Of a stretch of DNA of 64,000 nucleotides, positions 56,137 to 64,000 are shown piece by piece. The stretch is from Fimbriimonadales bacterium. Its GTDB lineage: Bacteria; Armatimonadota; Fimbriimonadia; Fimbriimonadales; ATM1. The DNA is taken from positions 496,001 to 560,000 of the forward strand of contig DATMAR010000003.1 in assembly GCA_035559795.1 (NCBI GenBank), in the 5' to 3' direction. The position numbers were made by a program, and so were the translations under genes. The notes below the pieces were generated by a model. That model was not told where the DNA came from. It made no database searches and saw nothing but the letters and a program-made list of their open reading frames with translations. The first letter of the stretch is position 1. Each line of letters starts with the position of its first letter.

Positions 56137-56769
56137 ATGAAAAAAGCTTATTACATTCTCGGTACAGCAATCGTTTTAGGGATATTTTTTCTCTCGAGTG
56201 CGCTCAACCAAGCACAACCTAAATTCGGAGTAGTAGACCTGTCTCGCATCGCAAACGATTCCAAATACGGGAAAAAGAAACAAGAAGAACTCAAAGCACA
56301 AAACAGGAAATACGAGGACGTACTTAATTTCATAAGGCAATACCCGTTCCTGTCAAAAACAGAAGTGACGAAATTGCGCGATCTGATGCTTGCAGATAAA
56401 CTCACTCCTGAGCAACAAACAGAATTAGATGCCCTCAAGGCTTCTGGTCAGCGATTGCGAGAGGAATTCGACAAACTCGTAACTCTCCAAAACCCTAGCG
56501 AAGCAGAGCAAAAGCGACTGCAACAATTAGTGATTGCCAGAGAAGAAAATGCACGGCTTGGTAGCCAGTGGGAAAATACTTTTCGGATGAATTGGAATGA
56601 AATGTTCGAAAATGTTCGTAACGACGTTTATGCTAAAATACGTCAAGCGGTCAATAAACTCGGCAAGAGAGACGGTTATACGATTATTTTCGAAAGCAAC
56701 ACTGCCCCTTATGCGGCGAACGATGTTACAGATGCAACTCTCAAGATTATGGACCAAGACAATCCATAG
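56137..56769 (+). CDS. Periplasmic OmpH/Skp-like chaperone
   Basis: A 210-residue OmpH family protein: signal peptide (YYILGTAIVLGIFFLSSALNQAQ), then K-F-G-V-V-D-L-S-R-I and a long charged helical region (about residues 45-150) that should form the tentacles of a trimeric chaperone. The end, D-G-Y-T-I-I-F-E-S, is the typical body strand. It probably holds unfolded outer-membrane proteins for BamA, which it follows by 22 bases. ATG 56137 has an AAAGGAGG site. Confidence 0.88.
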   Translation: MKKAYYILGTAIVLGIFFLSSALNQAQPKFGVVDLSRIANDSKYGKKKQEELKAQNRKYEDVLNFIRQYPFLSKTEVTKLRDLMLADKLTPEQQTELDALKASGQRLREEFDKLVTLQNPSEAEQKRLQQLVIAREENARLGSQWENTFRMNWNEMFENVRNDVYAKIRQAVNKLGKRDGYTIIFESNTAPYAANDVTDATLKIMDQDNP

Positions 56770-56838
56770 CGACTGTAACGATGAATCGCCCCGAGGTTTA
56801 GAACGCCTGTCTTGCCTATCCATCTCGCGAAAACGAGA

Positions 56839-57879
56839 ATGTTGCAACACTTGGAATATTCAAAATGGATATCTTATAAATATCGCATTCTTCCTTTTTC
56901 CATCCTTTGCATCGTTCTTTTATCGTTGTACAGTTGCACCACAGAGCAAAAAGCGGTGTGGATCGATTGGGAAAAAGTGCAACATGCCTACACCGTTCCG
57001 AAATCCGAATTTCATTTGCCTGCACCCGAGATCTACGCCCCCCCTGTTCGAAGACGAGTTCCTTCTCTCGTGATCCAACCTCGCCCATTCTCGGGAACGG
57101 AAGCGCGAAGAAAAAGTGCATTAGAACTCATGGAATCGGAACGCATGCGTATTGTGCGCGATTTGGAAACCGCTTATTTAGACCGCTTCATGATGGAAGT
57201 CGAGGCGACGAAAAATAAACTCCTCGACCAATTACACACCGAAGCAACTCAGCGCATCGAAGCCCTTATCGAAGAAGTGAGCCAATGGATACGAAATGAA
57301 GCACAGGAAGTAGGCGAAATCAAACTTCGCTTAGCATTAATCGAAGGTTATCCTAAACCTCGACCGAGAAACCCAGAGGTTTTGCGAAAATCGGCTGTCG
57401 AAAGGATGTGGGCGGAGGAAGCAGCCAATTTAAAACGCAGACTCAACGCACTCGACGAATCTTTCTCCACGAAACTCCAGGCTCGTTTAGAAAAAGAAAA
57501 CATTTTTTGGGCATCCGAAATCACTCGAATCGAAGAACTCGTGAAAAAGACGAGATTGGAAGCCCAAACTGCAGCGAAAGCATTAGCACAGCAACGAATC
57601 GAAGAAACAGGAAGACTCCAACTCCCCGTGCTTTTGGATGAGGCAGAGCTGCAAAGAGAATCCCACCCAGAAATTCACGTCGAATTGCAAGGACTCTCCG
57701 TAAAACCTCGTTGGCGAGAGACACCTCTCACTCCGCCTCCCATAGATAAAATTTTGAAAACGAAACTCGACATTTGGCTCTCCGTTCACGGGTACAAACT
57801 GGCTAAGTCTCCTGAAGATGGAGAAGATAGAACTCTGGAGTTTATTGCGTGGCTGAACCAAAACAAGGTTGGACATTAG
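56839..57879 (+). CDS. Predicted coiled-coil lipoprotein between skp and lpxD
   Basis: A 346-residue lipoprotein: a hydrophobic stretch I-L-P-F-S-I-L-C-I-V-L-L-S-L-Y-S-C with the lipobox cysteine near residue 32. A proline-rich linker (with a C7 tract at A-P-P-V) precedes about 200 residues of charged coiled coil. No catalytic motif is seen. It sits between skp and lpxD and its end overlaps the lpxD start by 31 bases. An in-frame TTG at 56812 is an alternative start. Its place suggests an envelope-assembly job, perhaps another chaperone-like tentacle; this is inferred. Confidence 0.65.
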   Translation: MLQHLEYSKWISYKYRILPFSILCIVLLSLYSCTTEQKAVWIDWEKVQHAYTVPKSEFHLPAPEIYAPPVRRRVPSLVIQPRPFSGTEARRKSALELMESERMRIVRDLETAYLDRFMMEVEATKNKLLDQLHTEATQRIEALIEEVSQWIRNEAQEVGEIKLRLALIEGYPKPRPRNPEVLRKSAVERMWAEEAANLKRRLNALDESFSTKLQARLEKENIFWASEITRIEELVKKTRLEAQTAAKALAQQRIEETGRLQLPVLLDEAELQRESHPEIHVELQGLSVKPRWRETPLTPPPIDKILKTKLDIWLSVHGYKLAKSPEDGEDRTLEFIAWLNQNKVGH

Positions 57880-58892
57880 AAGAACTCGCCGAAATCTTAG
57901 GCGGAGAACTTTCGGGACCCTCAAACGTAATCATTCGCCGTCCTGTACCTGCTGGGCATAACGATGCCGAAGGTATCACTTTTGCAGAAAACGCGAAATA
58001 TTTAGAACTGGTCGAAAAGTCCGATGTTGCAGCCGTGATTCTTCCTGAAAAAGGCTTGGAATCGAAAAAGCCCTCCATCCGATGTCGCGCTCCACGAGAA
58101 GCATTCGGGCGTATTCTCGCTTTGGTTGCGAAAGAACTACCGCTTGCAGAAGGTGTTCATCCGACTTGTGTCATCTCACCAGAAGCGCAAATAGACGAAG
58201 GGGCAGCCATCGGCGCGTATTGCGTTGTCGAATCAGGCACGAAAATTGCGCCCGGAGCCAAGATCTATCCTTTCTGCTACATAGGAGAGAATTGCCAAAT
58301 AGAGGCAGGAGCGAAACTCTATCCTCATGTAGTGCTCTATAAAAACGTTCGAATCGGAGAACGCACGATAGTGCATTCTGGGGCGGTGCTCGGTGCGGAT
58401 GGATTCGGTTTTTTTTGGGATGGCGAAAAGCGAAGAAAAATCCCGCAGGTTGGCTCGGTTGTCATCGGTGATGATTGCGAGATTGGAGCCCTCACAGCGA
58501 TCGACCGCGCCACCGCAGGCGAAACTCTCATTCAGCGTGGAACGAAAATCGACAATCTCGTTCAAATTGCGCACAACGTAGAAATCGGAGAGCACTCTAT
58601 CATCGCCGGACAAACCGGAATCAGTGGTTCTGCAAAAATCGGAGCACGAGTAACTATGGGTGGAAAAGTAGGAGTTCGCGACCACGTCAATATCTGTGAT
58701 GATGTAAACTTAGGAGGAAGAACGGACGTCGTTAGCGACATTACGGAACCAGGAGATTATTGGGGAAGCCCGGCGAAAAATGCTCAAAAGCAAATTCGCC
58801 TTTTCATGCTTATCGAAAAACTCCCCGAACTAATGCAGCAACTCCGTAGATTAGAACAAGAAATCAAAGAACTTCAAAAGAAAATAAAATGA
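57849..58892 (+). CDS. lpxD: UDP-3-O-acylglucosamine N-acyltransferase
   Basis: A 347-residue LpxD that adds the second acyl chain in lipid A synthesis. It has an N-terminal uridine-binding domain, then the left-handed beta-helix with many hexapeptide repeats (I-G-A-Y-C-V-V, I-G-E-N-C-Q-I, G-A-L-T-A-I-D-R). The conserved G-A-D-G-F-G-F and the histidine in L-V-Q-I-A-H-N-V, which is the expected catalytic base, are intact. A coiled C-terminal helix ends it. The start is GTG 57849, overlapping the preceding gene by 31 bases. It overlaps lpxC by four. Confidence 0.94.
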   Translation: MAEPKQGWTLEELAEILGGELSGPSNVIIRRPVPAGHNDAEGITFAENAKYLELVEKSDVAAVILPEKGLESKKPSIRCRAPREAFGRILALVAKELPLAEGVHPTCVISPEAQIDEGAAIGAYCVVESGTKIAPGAKIYPFCYIGENCQIEAGAKLYPHVVLYKNVRIGERTIVHSGAVLGADGFGFFWDGEKRRKIPQVGSVVIGDDCEIGALTAIDRATAGETLIQRGTKIDNLVQIAHNVEIGEHSIIAGQTGISGSAKIGARVTMGGKVGVRDHVNICDDVNLGGRTDVVSDITEPGDYWGSPAKNAQKQIRLFMLIEKLPELMQQLRRLEQEIKELQKKIK

Positions 58893-59704
58893 CTTATCAT
58901 TTTGCTTGCAAAACGTTGCGTAAAGAAGTCTTTTTCGAAGGAGAAGGCATTCACACGGGTTCGTTCTCTAAAATCGTAGTTTCACCAGGAAATAACGGAA
59001 TCGGATTTTGGGTAGAAGGGAAACGCTATCCCGCGTCTCCTAACGAAGTTACGGACACGATGCGATGCATCACTCTCGGTCCTCTCCGAACGGTGGAACA
59101 CCTGCTGAGCGCATTGGCAATCACAGAAATCACAGATGCAGAAATCGAAGTCGAGGGGGAAGAACTTCCGATTTTGGATGGCGGCTCTCTGGAATATACG
59201 CAAAAGTTGCTAGGATCTGGAATAGAAAACACAGGTAAGAAAAAATCGTTTTCTCTATTTAGCCGGGTTCATGTTAGAAACGGAGAAGAGAGCATCGATA
59301 TTTCACTCGGAGAAGGCAAATGGCGATACGAATATGATGCAGGGGAACGCTTTCCCGGAAAATTGATTTTTACGATAGAACTCGATTTAAAGAACTATAT
59401 CGAAGAAATCGCCCCGGCAAAAACATTCATCAACGAAGAAGAAATCGAAAAATTGCAAGCGAATGCAATGGGTTCGGGAGGAAGCGCGAAAAATACTTTA
59501 GTATTAGGTAAAGACAAATACATCACTTCGCATAGATTCCAAGACGAGCCTGCACGCCATAAGATGCTCGACTTGATCGGAGACCTCTATCTCACAGGAA
59601 TTCCCCCCCGATTTCTCAACGTTTCTGCATCGAAAAGTGGACATCGACTGAACATCATTGCGGCGAAACGGCTGCAAGAACTATGCACATGGGAGCTGAT
59701 GTAA
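58889..59704 (+). CDS. lpxC: UDP-3-O-acyl-N-acetylglucosamine deacetylase
   Basis: A 271-residue zinc deacetylase, the committed step of lipid A synthesis. T-V-E-H-L-L-S-A-L gives E70 and zinc-ligand H71. The later H-K-M-L-D-L-I-G-D-L motif holds the second histidine and the aspartate ligand. It starts M-T-Y-H-F-A-C-K-T-L and is not fused to FabZ, unlike in Bacteroidota. The next gene, fabZ, starts at the base after its stop. Confidence 0.96.
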   Translation: MTYHFACKTLRKEVFFEGEGIHTGSFSKIVVSPGNNGIGFWVEGKRYPASPNEVTDTMRCITLGPLRTVEHLLSALAITEITDAEIEVEGEELPILDGGSLEYTQKLLGSGIENTGKKKSFSLFSRVHVRNGEESIDISLGEGKWRYEYDAGERFPGKLIFTIELDLKNYIEEIAPAKTFINEEEIEKLQANAMGSGGSAKNTLVLGKDKYITSHRFQDEPARHKMLDLIGDLYLTGIPPRFLNVSASKSGHRLNIIAAKRLQELCTWELM

Positions 59705-60142
59705 ATGGATATCAAAGACATCTTGAAAATTCTTCCTCATCGTTATCCGATGCTTTTAGTAGACCGCATCGAAGAATTGGAACTCAGGAAAAGAGTTCGT
59801 GGATACAAAAATGTCAGCGCAAATGAAGCGTTTTTCGAAGGGCATTACCCTGGGACGCCGATTATGCCCGGAGTATTGATTTTGGAATCTATGGCTCAAG
59901 TGGGATGCGTGATCATGCTCTCGGACCCTACCTTCGAAGGCTATTTACCCGTAGTCGTAGGTATGGACAACGTGAAATTCAAAAAACCTGTGCATCCGGG
60001 CGACCGTCTGACAACAGAAGCAGAAGTTTTATGGTTTCGAAGAAACCTCGGAGCAATTAAAACAGTAGCCACAGTAGATGGAGAAATAGTGGCAGAAGCA
60101 GAAATTAGTTTTAAAATTCTCAAAAACGGGGAAAACCTTTGA
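59705..60142 (+). CDS. fabZ: 3-Hydroxyacyl-[ACP] dehydratase FabZ
   Basis: A 145-residue hotdog dehydratase for fatty-acid elongation. It shows I-L-P-H-R-Y-P-M-L-L-V-D-R-I and the catalytic F-F-E-G-H-Y-P-G-T-P-I-M-P-G-V-L-I-L-E-S-M-A-Q, where histidine and glutamate do the chemistry. It is commonly found between lpxC/lpxD and lpxA, as here, because it shares the 3-hydroxyacyl-ACP pool with lipid A synthesis. Its stop overlaps the lpxA start. Confidence 0.96.
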   Translation: MDIKDILKILPHRYPMLLVDRIEELELRKRVRGYKNVSANEAFFEGHYPGTPIMPGVLILESMAQVGCVIMLSDPTFEGYLPVVVGMDNVKFKKPVHPGDRLTTEAEVLWFRRNLGAIKTVATVDGEIVAEAEISFKILKNGENL

Positions 60143-60927
60143 CGGAAATTCATCCAACAGCTATCGTAGACCCTAAGGCGGAACTCGGAGAAGGCGTAAG
60201 AATAGGGCCCTTCGCCGTCGTCGAAAAAAATTGTGTAATCGGGAATCAGTGCGTTATCGAAGCCCATGCCGTCATCAAATCTTTCGTCTTTATGGGCGAA
60301 AGGAATTTTATCGGACATGGCGCTGTGATCGGAGGCGAACCGCAAGACAGAAAATACAAAGGAGAAGAAACCTACCTGCGCATCGGGAACGGAAATATTT
60401 TTCGCGAATTCGTAACGATACATCGCGCAAGCGGTGAAGGAAATGCGACTATCGTCGGAGACAACAACTTTTTGATGGCGTTTTGCCATTTCGGACACAA
60501 CGTAAGAGCACACAATGATATAACGATTGCGAACGGTGTTGGCGTCAGTGGATATGTTACTATCGAAGACGGAGTAAATATCGGAGGAATGACGGGAATT
60601 CACCAGTTCGTCCGGATTGGAAAGTACGCAATGGTGGGGGGGATGTCGAAAGTCGTGCGCGACGTTCCGCCTTTCATGCTCACTGAAGGAACACCGTTAA
60701 GAGTATATGACATCAATACCATCGGTTTGAGGAGATTAGGAATTTCTCCCGAAGCACGATTAGCCCTGCACAAAGCCTGCAAATTGCTCTTCCGTTCCGC
60801 GATGGGGATGAGCCGTGCAATCGAAACCGTTAGACAGGAAGTTCCAATGACTCCTGAGGTGGAATATCTTTTGAACTTCTTAGAGAACATCGGACAAGGT
60901 CGTTACGGTCGCCAAGAGCAAAAGTGA
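60139..60927 (+). CDS. lpxA: UDP-N-acetylglucosamine acyltransferase
   Basis: A 262-residue LpxA, first enzyme of lipid A synthesis. It is a left-handed beta-helix with the catalytic histidine in F-C-H-F-G-H-N-V and a C-terminal helical domain (G-L-R-R-L-G-I-S-P-E-A-R-L-A-L-H-K-A-C-K-L-L-F-R). The start is TTG 60139, overlapping the fabZ stop. V-G-G-M at about 60637 is a G7 tract. It overlaps lpxB by four bases. Confidence 0.95.
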   Translation: MTEIHPTAIVDPKAELGEGVRIGPFAVVEKNCVIGNQCVIEAHAVIKSFVFMGERNFIGHGAVIGGEPQDRKYKGEETYLRIGNGNIFREFVTIHRASGEGNATIVGDNNFLMAFCHFGHNVRAHNDITIANGVGVSGYVTIEDGVNIGGMTGIHQFVRIGKYAMVGGMSKVVRDVPPFMLTEGTPLRVYDINTIGLRRLGISPEARLALHKACKLLFRSAMGMSRAIETVRQEVPMTPEVEYLLNFLENIGQGRYGRQEQK

Positions 60928-62078
60928 ATGACAAAAGCATTCTTATTTCCGCGGGAGAAGCGAGCGGAGACATTTTAGGGGGGGCACTCGTTGAAGAACT
61001 CCGATGCCGTGGATTCAGCGAGAGAATTTTCGCTCTGGGAGGAAAGAGCCTACGTGCGGCAGGAGCGGAAATCCTCGCAGATACGAGCGATTGGGGAGCG
61101 CTCGGTATCCTTCAATCTTTGAAAGTATCCCCACGAGTTTTTCGAGGTTATTCGCTCGCGAAAAAATGGATTGCATGCAACAAACCTGCCTTGGTCGTCG
61201 GAATCGATTTCGGGGCGATGAACGTGCGACTTTTACGTTACGCTAAAGAACAGGGAAGCAAAACTTTGTACTTTATGCCGCCCGGCTCATGGCGTAGAGA
61301 TATACAAGGGGAAGATTTACCGAAAATAGCGGATAAAATCGCCACACCCTTCGAATGGTCGGCGAAAATCTTACGGGAAATGGGGGGGGATGCCGAATGG
61401 GTAGGACATCCTATCTTGCAACTCGTCGGTGAAGTGTCGCCCGTTGAACGAAAACATCTTGCACTGCTTCCAGGCAGCCGCAAACACGAAATCCTTTCGA
61501 ATATATCGACAATTGCGCAGGTAATCAAGATTCTCGAAAGGGAAAACTTCATCGGACATCTCGAGACAACATCTGCTCCAAAGGTAAAGCCAGTTATCGT
61601 GTGCGCGCCGAATACCGATGAAAAATTTCTTCGAGATATTTGGAAACACCACTCCGATATGGATGTCGAAATTACGACCAGTCCGTCCATAGAAATCTTC
61701 AAGCGTTCTAGCGCAGCAATCGTTTGTTCAGGAACTGCGACTTTGGAGGCTGCTGTTTGCTTTACACCGATGGTGGTTTTATATAAAGGGAGTTTTCTAA
61801 TGGAATTAGAATATCGCATTCGAAAACCGAAATTCGAATTCATCGCACTTCCTTCTATACTTTTACAAAAAAGAGTAGTTCCCGAATTTATCCAACGAGA
61901 TGCAACTCCCGAGCGCATCGCTGCCGAAGCGAAATCTCTCATTCTCGAATCCGAAAAACGAAAAGAACAACTCGCTTCCTTCGAAGAACTTAGAAAATTA
62001 TTAGGACCTGAAGATGCACTTTCACGGACGGCTCGTATCGCACTCGAACTGATAAATGCTCCTGAAGGGGTATCTTAA
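60924..62078 (+). CDS. lpxB: Lipid-A-disaccharide synthase
   Basis: A 384-residue GT19 glycosyltransferase that joins UDP-diacylglucosamine with lipid X. It opens with S-I-L-I-S-A-G-E-A-S-G-D-I-L-G-G, followed by V-G-I-D-F-G-A-M-N-V-R, Y-F-M-P-P-G-S-W, G-H-P-I-L-Q and L-L-P-G-S-R-K-H-E-I; C-S-G-T-A-T-L-E-A-A lies near the donor site. The start is GTG 60924 overlapping the lpxA stop. It ends just inside the next gene's longer frame. L-G-G-A and M-G-G-D carry G7-8 tracts. Confidence 0.95.
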   Translation: MNDKSILISAGEASGDILGGALVEELRCRGFSERIFALGGKSLRAAGAEILADTSDWGALGILQSLKVSPRVFRGYSLAKKWIACNKPALVVGIDFGAMNVRLLRYAKEQGSKTLYFMPPGSWRRDIQGEDLPKIADKIATPFEWSAKILREMGGDAEWVGHPILQLVGEVSPVERKHLALLPGSRKHEILSNISTIAQVIKILERENFIGHLETTSAPKVKPVIVCAPNTDEKFLRDIWKHHSDMDVEITTSPSIEIFKRSSAAIVCSGTATLEAAVCFTPMVVLYKGSFLMELEYRIRKPKFEFIALPSILLQKRVVPEFIQRDATPERIAAEAKSLILESEKRKEQLASFEELRKLLGPEDALSRTARIALELINAPEGVS

Positions 62079-63834
62079 AAGAAACATGCTGTTGCGTCGG
62101 CTCGACTTCCGCTTCATCAAGCAGGTTAAAAAGCACTGGAAAGCTCTTCTTACAGGCTTATCTTGCACCGCAGCAGTCGGAGGATTAGAACTGCTTTCGA
62201 TCGCTTTTATTTATTGGACGACGGACGCAATTGCGAAAGGGAATATCACTTTATTAGGGTGGCTCTGTATCGGCGTAGTCGGTTTATATATCGTGAAATA
62301 CGGATTTACTTACGGGCAAACTTATTTTTTGAGTTTGGCTGCGCAAAACGTTACGGCAGATTTGCGACGTCAACTTTTTTCCAAATTGCATGATTTGCCG
62401 ATGTCTTTTTTTAATCGCCAACGAGTCGGTGCGATTCAAAGCATTCTCACGAACGACGTCGCAGTATTGCAAAACGGAGTAAGTGCTATTCGCGATGTCG
62501 TGAGTTCACCGATACAAGTCATCGGAGGAATTGCGGCTTTATTTCTTCTGAGTTGGAAACTGGCACTCGTAGCTCTCTTAGGACTCCCCCCCATAGCAAT
62601 CGCTATTCGATTAACCGCGAAGCGAGTGCGCCGCGCACAAGACGATGTACAGCAGAAACTTGCAGACATGACAGCGGTAACTCAAGAGTCTCTTTCCTCT
62701 GTGCGTGTCGTAAAGGCATTCGCAGCAGAGGAGAGAGAAAAAGAGCGATTCGGAAAAGAAGTTTTCGGGGCATTGAATTCCAGTATGCGCCTCGTGCGAA
62801 GAATTGCTACGCTAAAGCCATTAATCGAACTCATCGGGGCAGTCGCCCTCGCCGCAACGATGTGGTACGGCGGATACTTAGTCGCTTCGGGTGAAATGGT
62901 TTTGCCGGCGCTATTCGCTTTCGGCTTCACGTTGGATAAAATCGTGAGGGGGGCGACCGCAGTCGGGAACATTTTCAATACTTATAGTTCCGTAGCAGCC
63001 GCAACGGACCGTTTATATCGAGAGGTCATCGATGTCGAAACCGACATTCGCGAAATCGAAAGCGCGATCGTAATCCCCAACCCCAAAGGACGAATCGAAT
63101 TCCACGATGTTTCCTTTACTTATCCCGATGGCACAGAGGCACTCAAAAACATCAGTTTTTGCATCGAACCAGGCACGAGTACCGCTCTCGTAGGACGCTC
63201 CGGAGCCGGGAAAAGCACGATCGCCGACTTGATTTTGCGATTTTATGACCCATCGAGCGGCTCCGTTTCTTTCGACGGAATCGATTTACGAAAACTCAAA
63301 ATCACCTGGCTAAGACAACAAATCGGTGTAGTTCCGCAACAGACTCTGCTTTTTGCGGGCACGATACGTGAAAATATCGCTTATGGCAATCCGAATACTA
63401 CCGAAGAAGAAATTCGACAAGCAGCATGCGCGGCACATGCTCATGATTTTATCGAGAAAATGCCAGAGGGCTACGACACACGACTCGGCGAACGAGGGGT
63501 TCGACTTTCGGGGGGGGAAATGCAGCGCATCGCCATTGCGCGAGCTCTTCTCATGAATCCGAAACTTCTTATTCTCGATGAGGCAACTTCCTCTCTCGAT
63601 CCCATCAGCGAGCAACTCGTGCAAGAGGCGATTGACGAAATCATGCACGAACGCACCACGCTGCTGATTGCACATCGTCTCAATACTGCGGCGCGCGCGG
63701 ACCAAATTATCGTGTTGAGTCGCGGGCGCATCGTCGAAATCGGCTCTCACCAACAACTCCTCGCCGCAAACGGCACATACGCTGGAATGTTCAGAGCCTT
63801 TAGCACGGGAGTTTTCGATGGAAGTCTCGATTGA
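62056..63834 (+). CDS. MsbA-like ABC exporter
   Basis: A 592-residue ABC half-transporter with six membrane helices followed by an ATPase: Walker A is G-R-S-G-A-G-K-S-T, Q-loop is V-V-P-Q-Q-T-L-L-F, signature is L-S-G-G-E-M-Q-R, Walker B is L-L-I-L-D-E-A-T-S and H-loop is I-A-H-R-L. Placed after lpxB it probably flips the lipid A core across the inner membrane, as MsbA does; drug export is possible. The frame starts at 62056 and overlaps lpxB by 23 bases. ATG 62086, just after the lpxB stop, is also possible. The ABC signature is written with a G8 tract. Confidence 0.9.
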   Translation: MLLKGYLKRNMLLRRLDFRFIKQVKKHWKALLTGLSCTAAVGGLELLSIAFIYWTTDAIAKGNITLLGWLCIGVVGLYIVKYGFTYGQTYFLSLAAQNVTADLRRQLFSKLHDLPMSFFNRQRVGAIQSILTNDVAVLQNGVSAIRDVVSSPIQVIGGIAALFLLSWKLALVALLGLPPIAIAIRLTAKRVRRAQDDVQQKLADMTAVTQESLSSVRVVKAFAAEEREKERFGKEVFGALNSSMRLVRRIATLKPLIELIGAVALAATMWYGGYLVASGEMVLPALFAFGFTLDKIVRGATAVGNIFNTYSSVAAATDRLYREVIDVETDIREIESAIVIPNPKGRIEFHDVSFTYPDGTEALKNISFCIEPGTSTALVGRSGAGKSTIADLILRFYDPSSGSVSFDGIDLRKLKITWLRQQIGVVPQQTLLFAGTIRENIAYGNPNTTEEEIRQAACAAHAHDFIEKMPEGYDTRLGERGVRLSGGEMQRIAIARALLMNPKLLILDEATSSLDPISEQLVQEAIDEIMHERTTLLIAHRLNTAARADQIIVLSRGRIVEIGSHQQLLAANGTYAGMFRAFSTGVFDGSLD

Positions 63835-63836
63835 CC

Positions 63837-64000
63837 ATGCTTCTCGAAGCGAAAAGCGTTTCTGCGAAATACGACGATACCCTCGTTCTAATAGATTTCG
63901 ATTTCGAAGCGCGAGATGGTGAAATCGTTGCGCTTTTAGGACCGAACGGCTCCGGCAAAACGACATTATTGCGTTGCCTATCTCGCGTGCTTCAGCCGAG
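63837..64000 (+). CDS. ABC transporter ATP-binding protein, N-terminal fragment (runs off right edge)
   Basis: The first 54 residues of an ABC ATPase starting two bases after the MsbA-like stop. It has an A-loop tyrosine (S-A-K-Y-D-D-T) and the Walker A motif G-P-N-G-S-G-K-T-T. The type, with no membrane domain before it, suits an importer such as the FecE/ZnuC kind or a lipopolysaccharide-export LptB. The rest lies outside the window, so the choice stays open. Confidence 0.85.
   Translation, partial: MLLEAKSVSAKYDDTLVLIDFDFEARDGEIVALLGPNGSGKTTLLRCLSRVLQP

Overview
The window reads as chromosomal DNA of a diderm bacterium with a lipid A outer membrane. It carries an ordered envelope block: tamB, an ECF sigma factor, bamA, skp/ompH, a lipoprotein, lpxD, lpxC, fabZ, lpxA, lpxB and an MsbA-type exporter. 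By eye the base composition is moderate, in the mid-40s percent G+C. GTG and TTG starts are common, and there is probably one ATT start. An Armatimonadota (Fimbriimonadia-like) origin fits the mix of lipid A genes, HAF-repeat protein, PrpD/GH130/GH38 enzymes and unknown lipoproteins. That assignment is an inference, not something the sequence shows.

Layout. 1-4.1 kb: the N-terminal part of a secreted HAF-repeat protein, a DinB-like protein and polA. 4.2-14 kb: an acyltransferase, a Gfo/Idh/MocA oxidoreductase, a PrpD-family protein, a GH130 enzyme, a copper module (small HMA protein plus a CopA with a cupredoxin domain) and a GH38-like alpha-mannosidase. 14.2-18.8 kb: an outer-membrane protein, a coiled-coil membrane protein and a degenerate J-domain protein, overlapped antisense by a PBP4-type carboxypeptidase, then an inverted-repeat element and a parvulin isomerase. 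18.9-20.7 kb: an AT-rich DUF4411 / XRE-ImmA gene pair that looks like a mobile toxin-antitoxin cassette. 20.7-26.7 kb: a minus-strand run of four related small lipo- or secreted proteins, a SecD-head-like membrane protein, a PqaA-family protein and a Lon-N-domain protein.

26.8-36.3 kb: a sensor kinase, serS, a small membrane protein, a thioesterase, tpiA, and eno-pyk with an FtsB-like gene, then a DUF72 protein. 36.3-40.3 kb: an etfB-etfA plus hydroxyacyl-CoA dehydrogenase/enoyl-CoA hydratase operon with a clear terminator. 40.4-49.1 kb: ruvC-mutL divergent from rpmB, a lipoprotein, ruvA-ruvB, a DinB protein, a YchF-like GTPase and lipA. 49.1-64 kb: the envelope block, ending in a partial ABC ATPase at the right edge.

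Three things stand out. First, there are dozens of G6-9 or C6-8 tracts, almost all at Gly-Gly or Pro-Pro codon pairs in genes of every kind. Second, the tandem lipoprotein cluster beside the SecD-head-like protein is the best candidate for an undescribed system. Third, several gene starts have a TANNNT box 6-8 nt upstream and no Shine-Dalgarno, which suggests leaderless transcripts. No rRNA, tRNA or CRISPR array was recognised.
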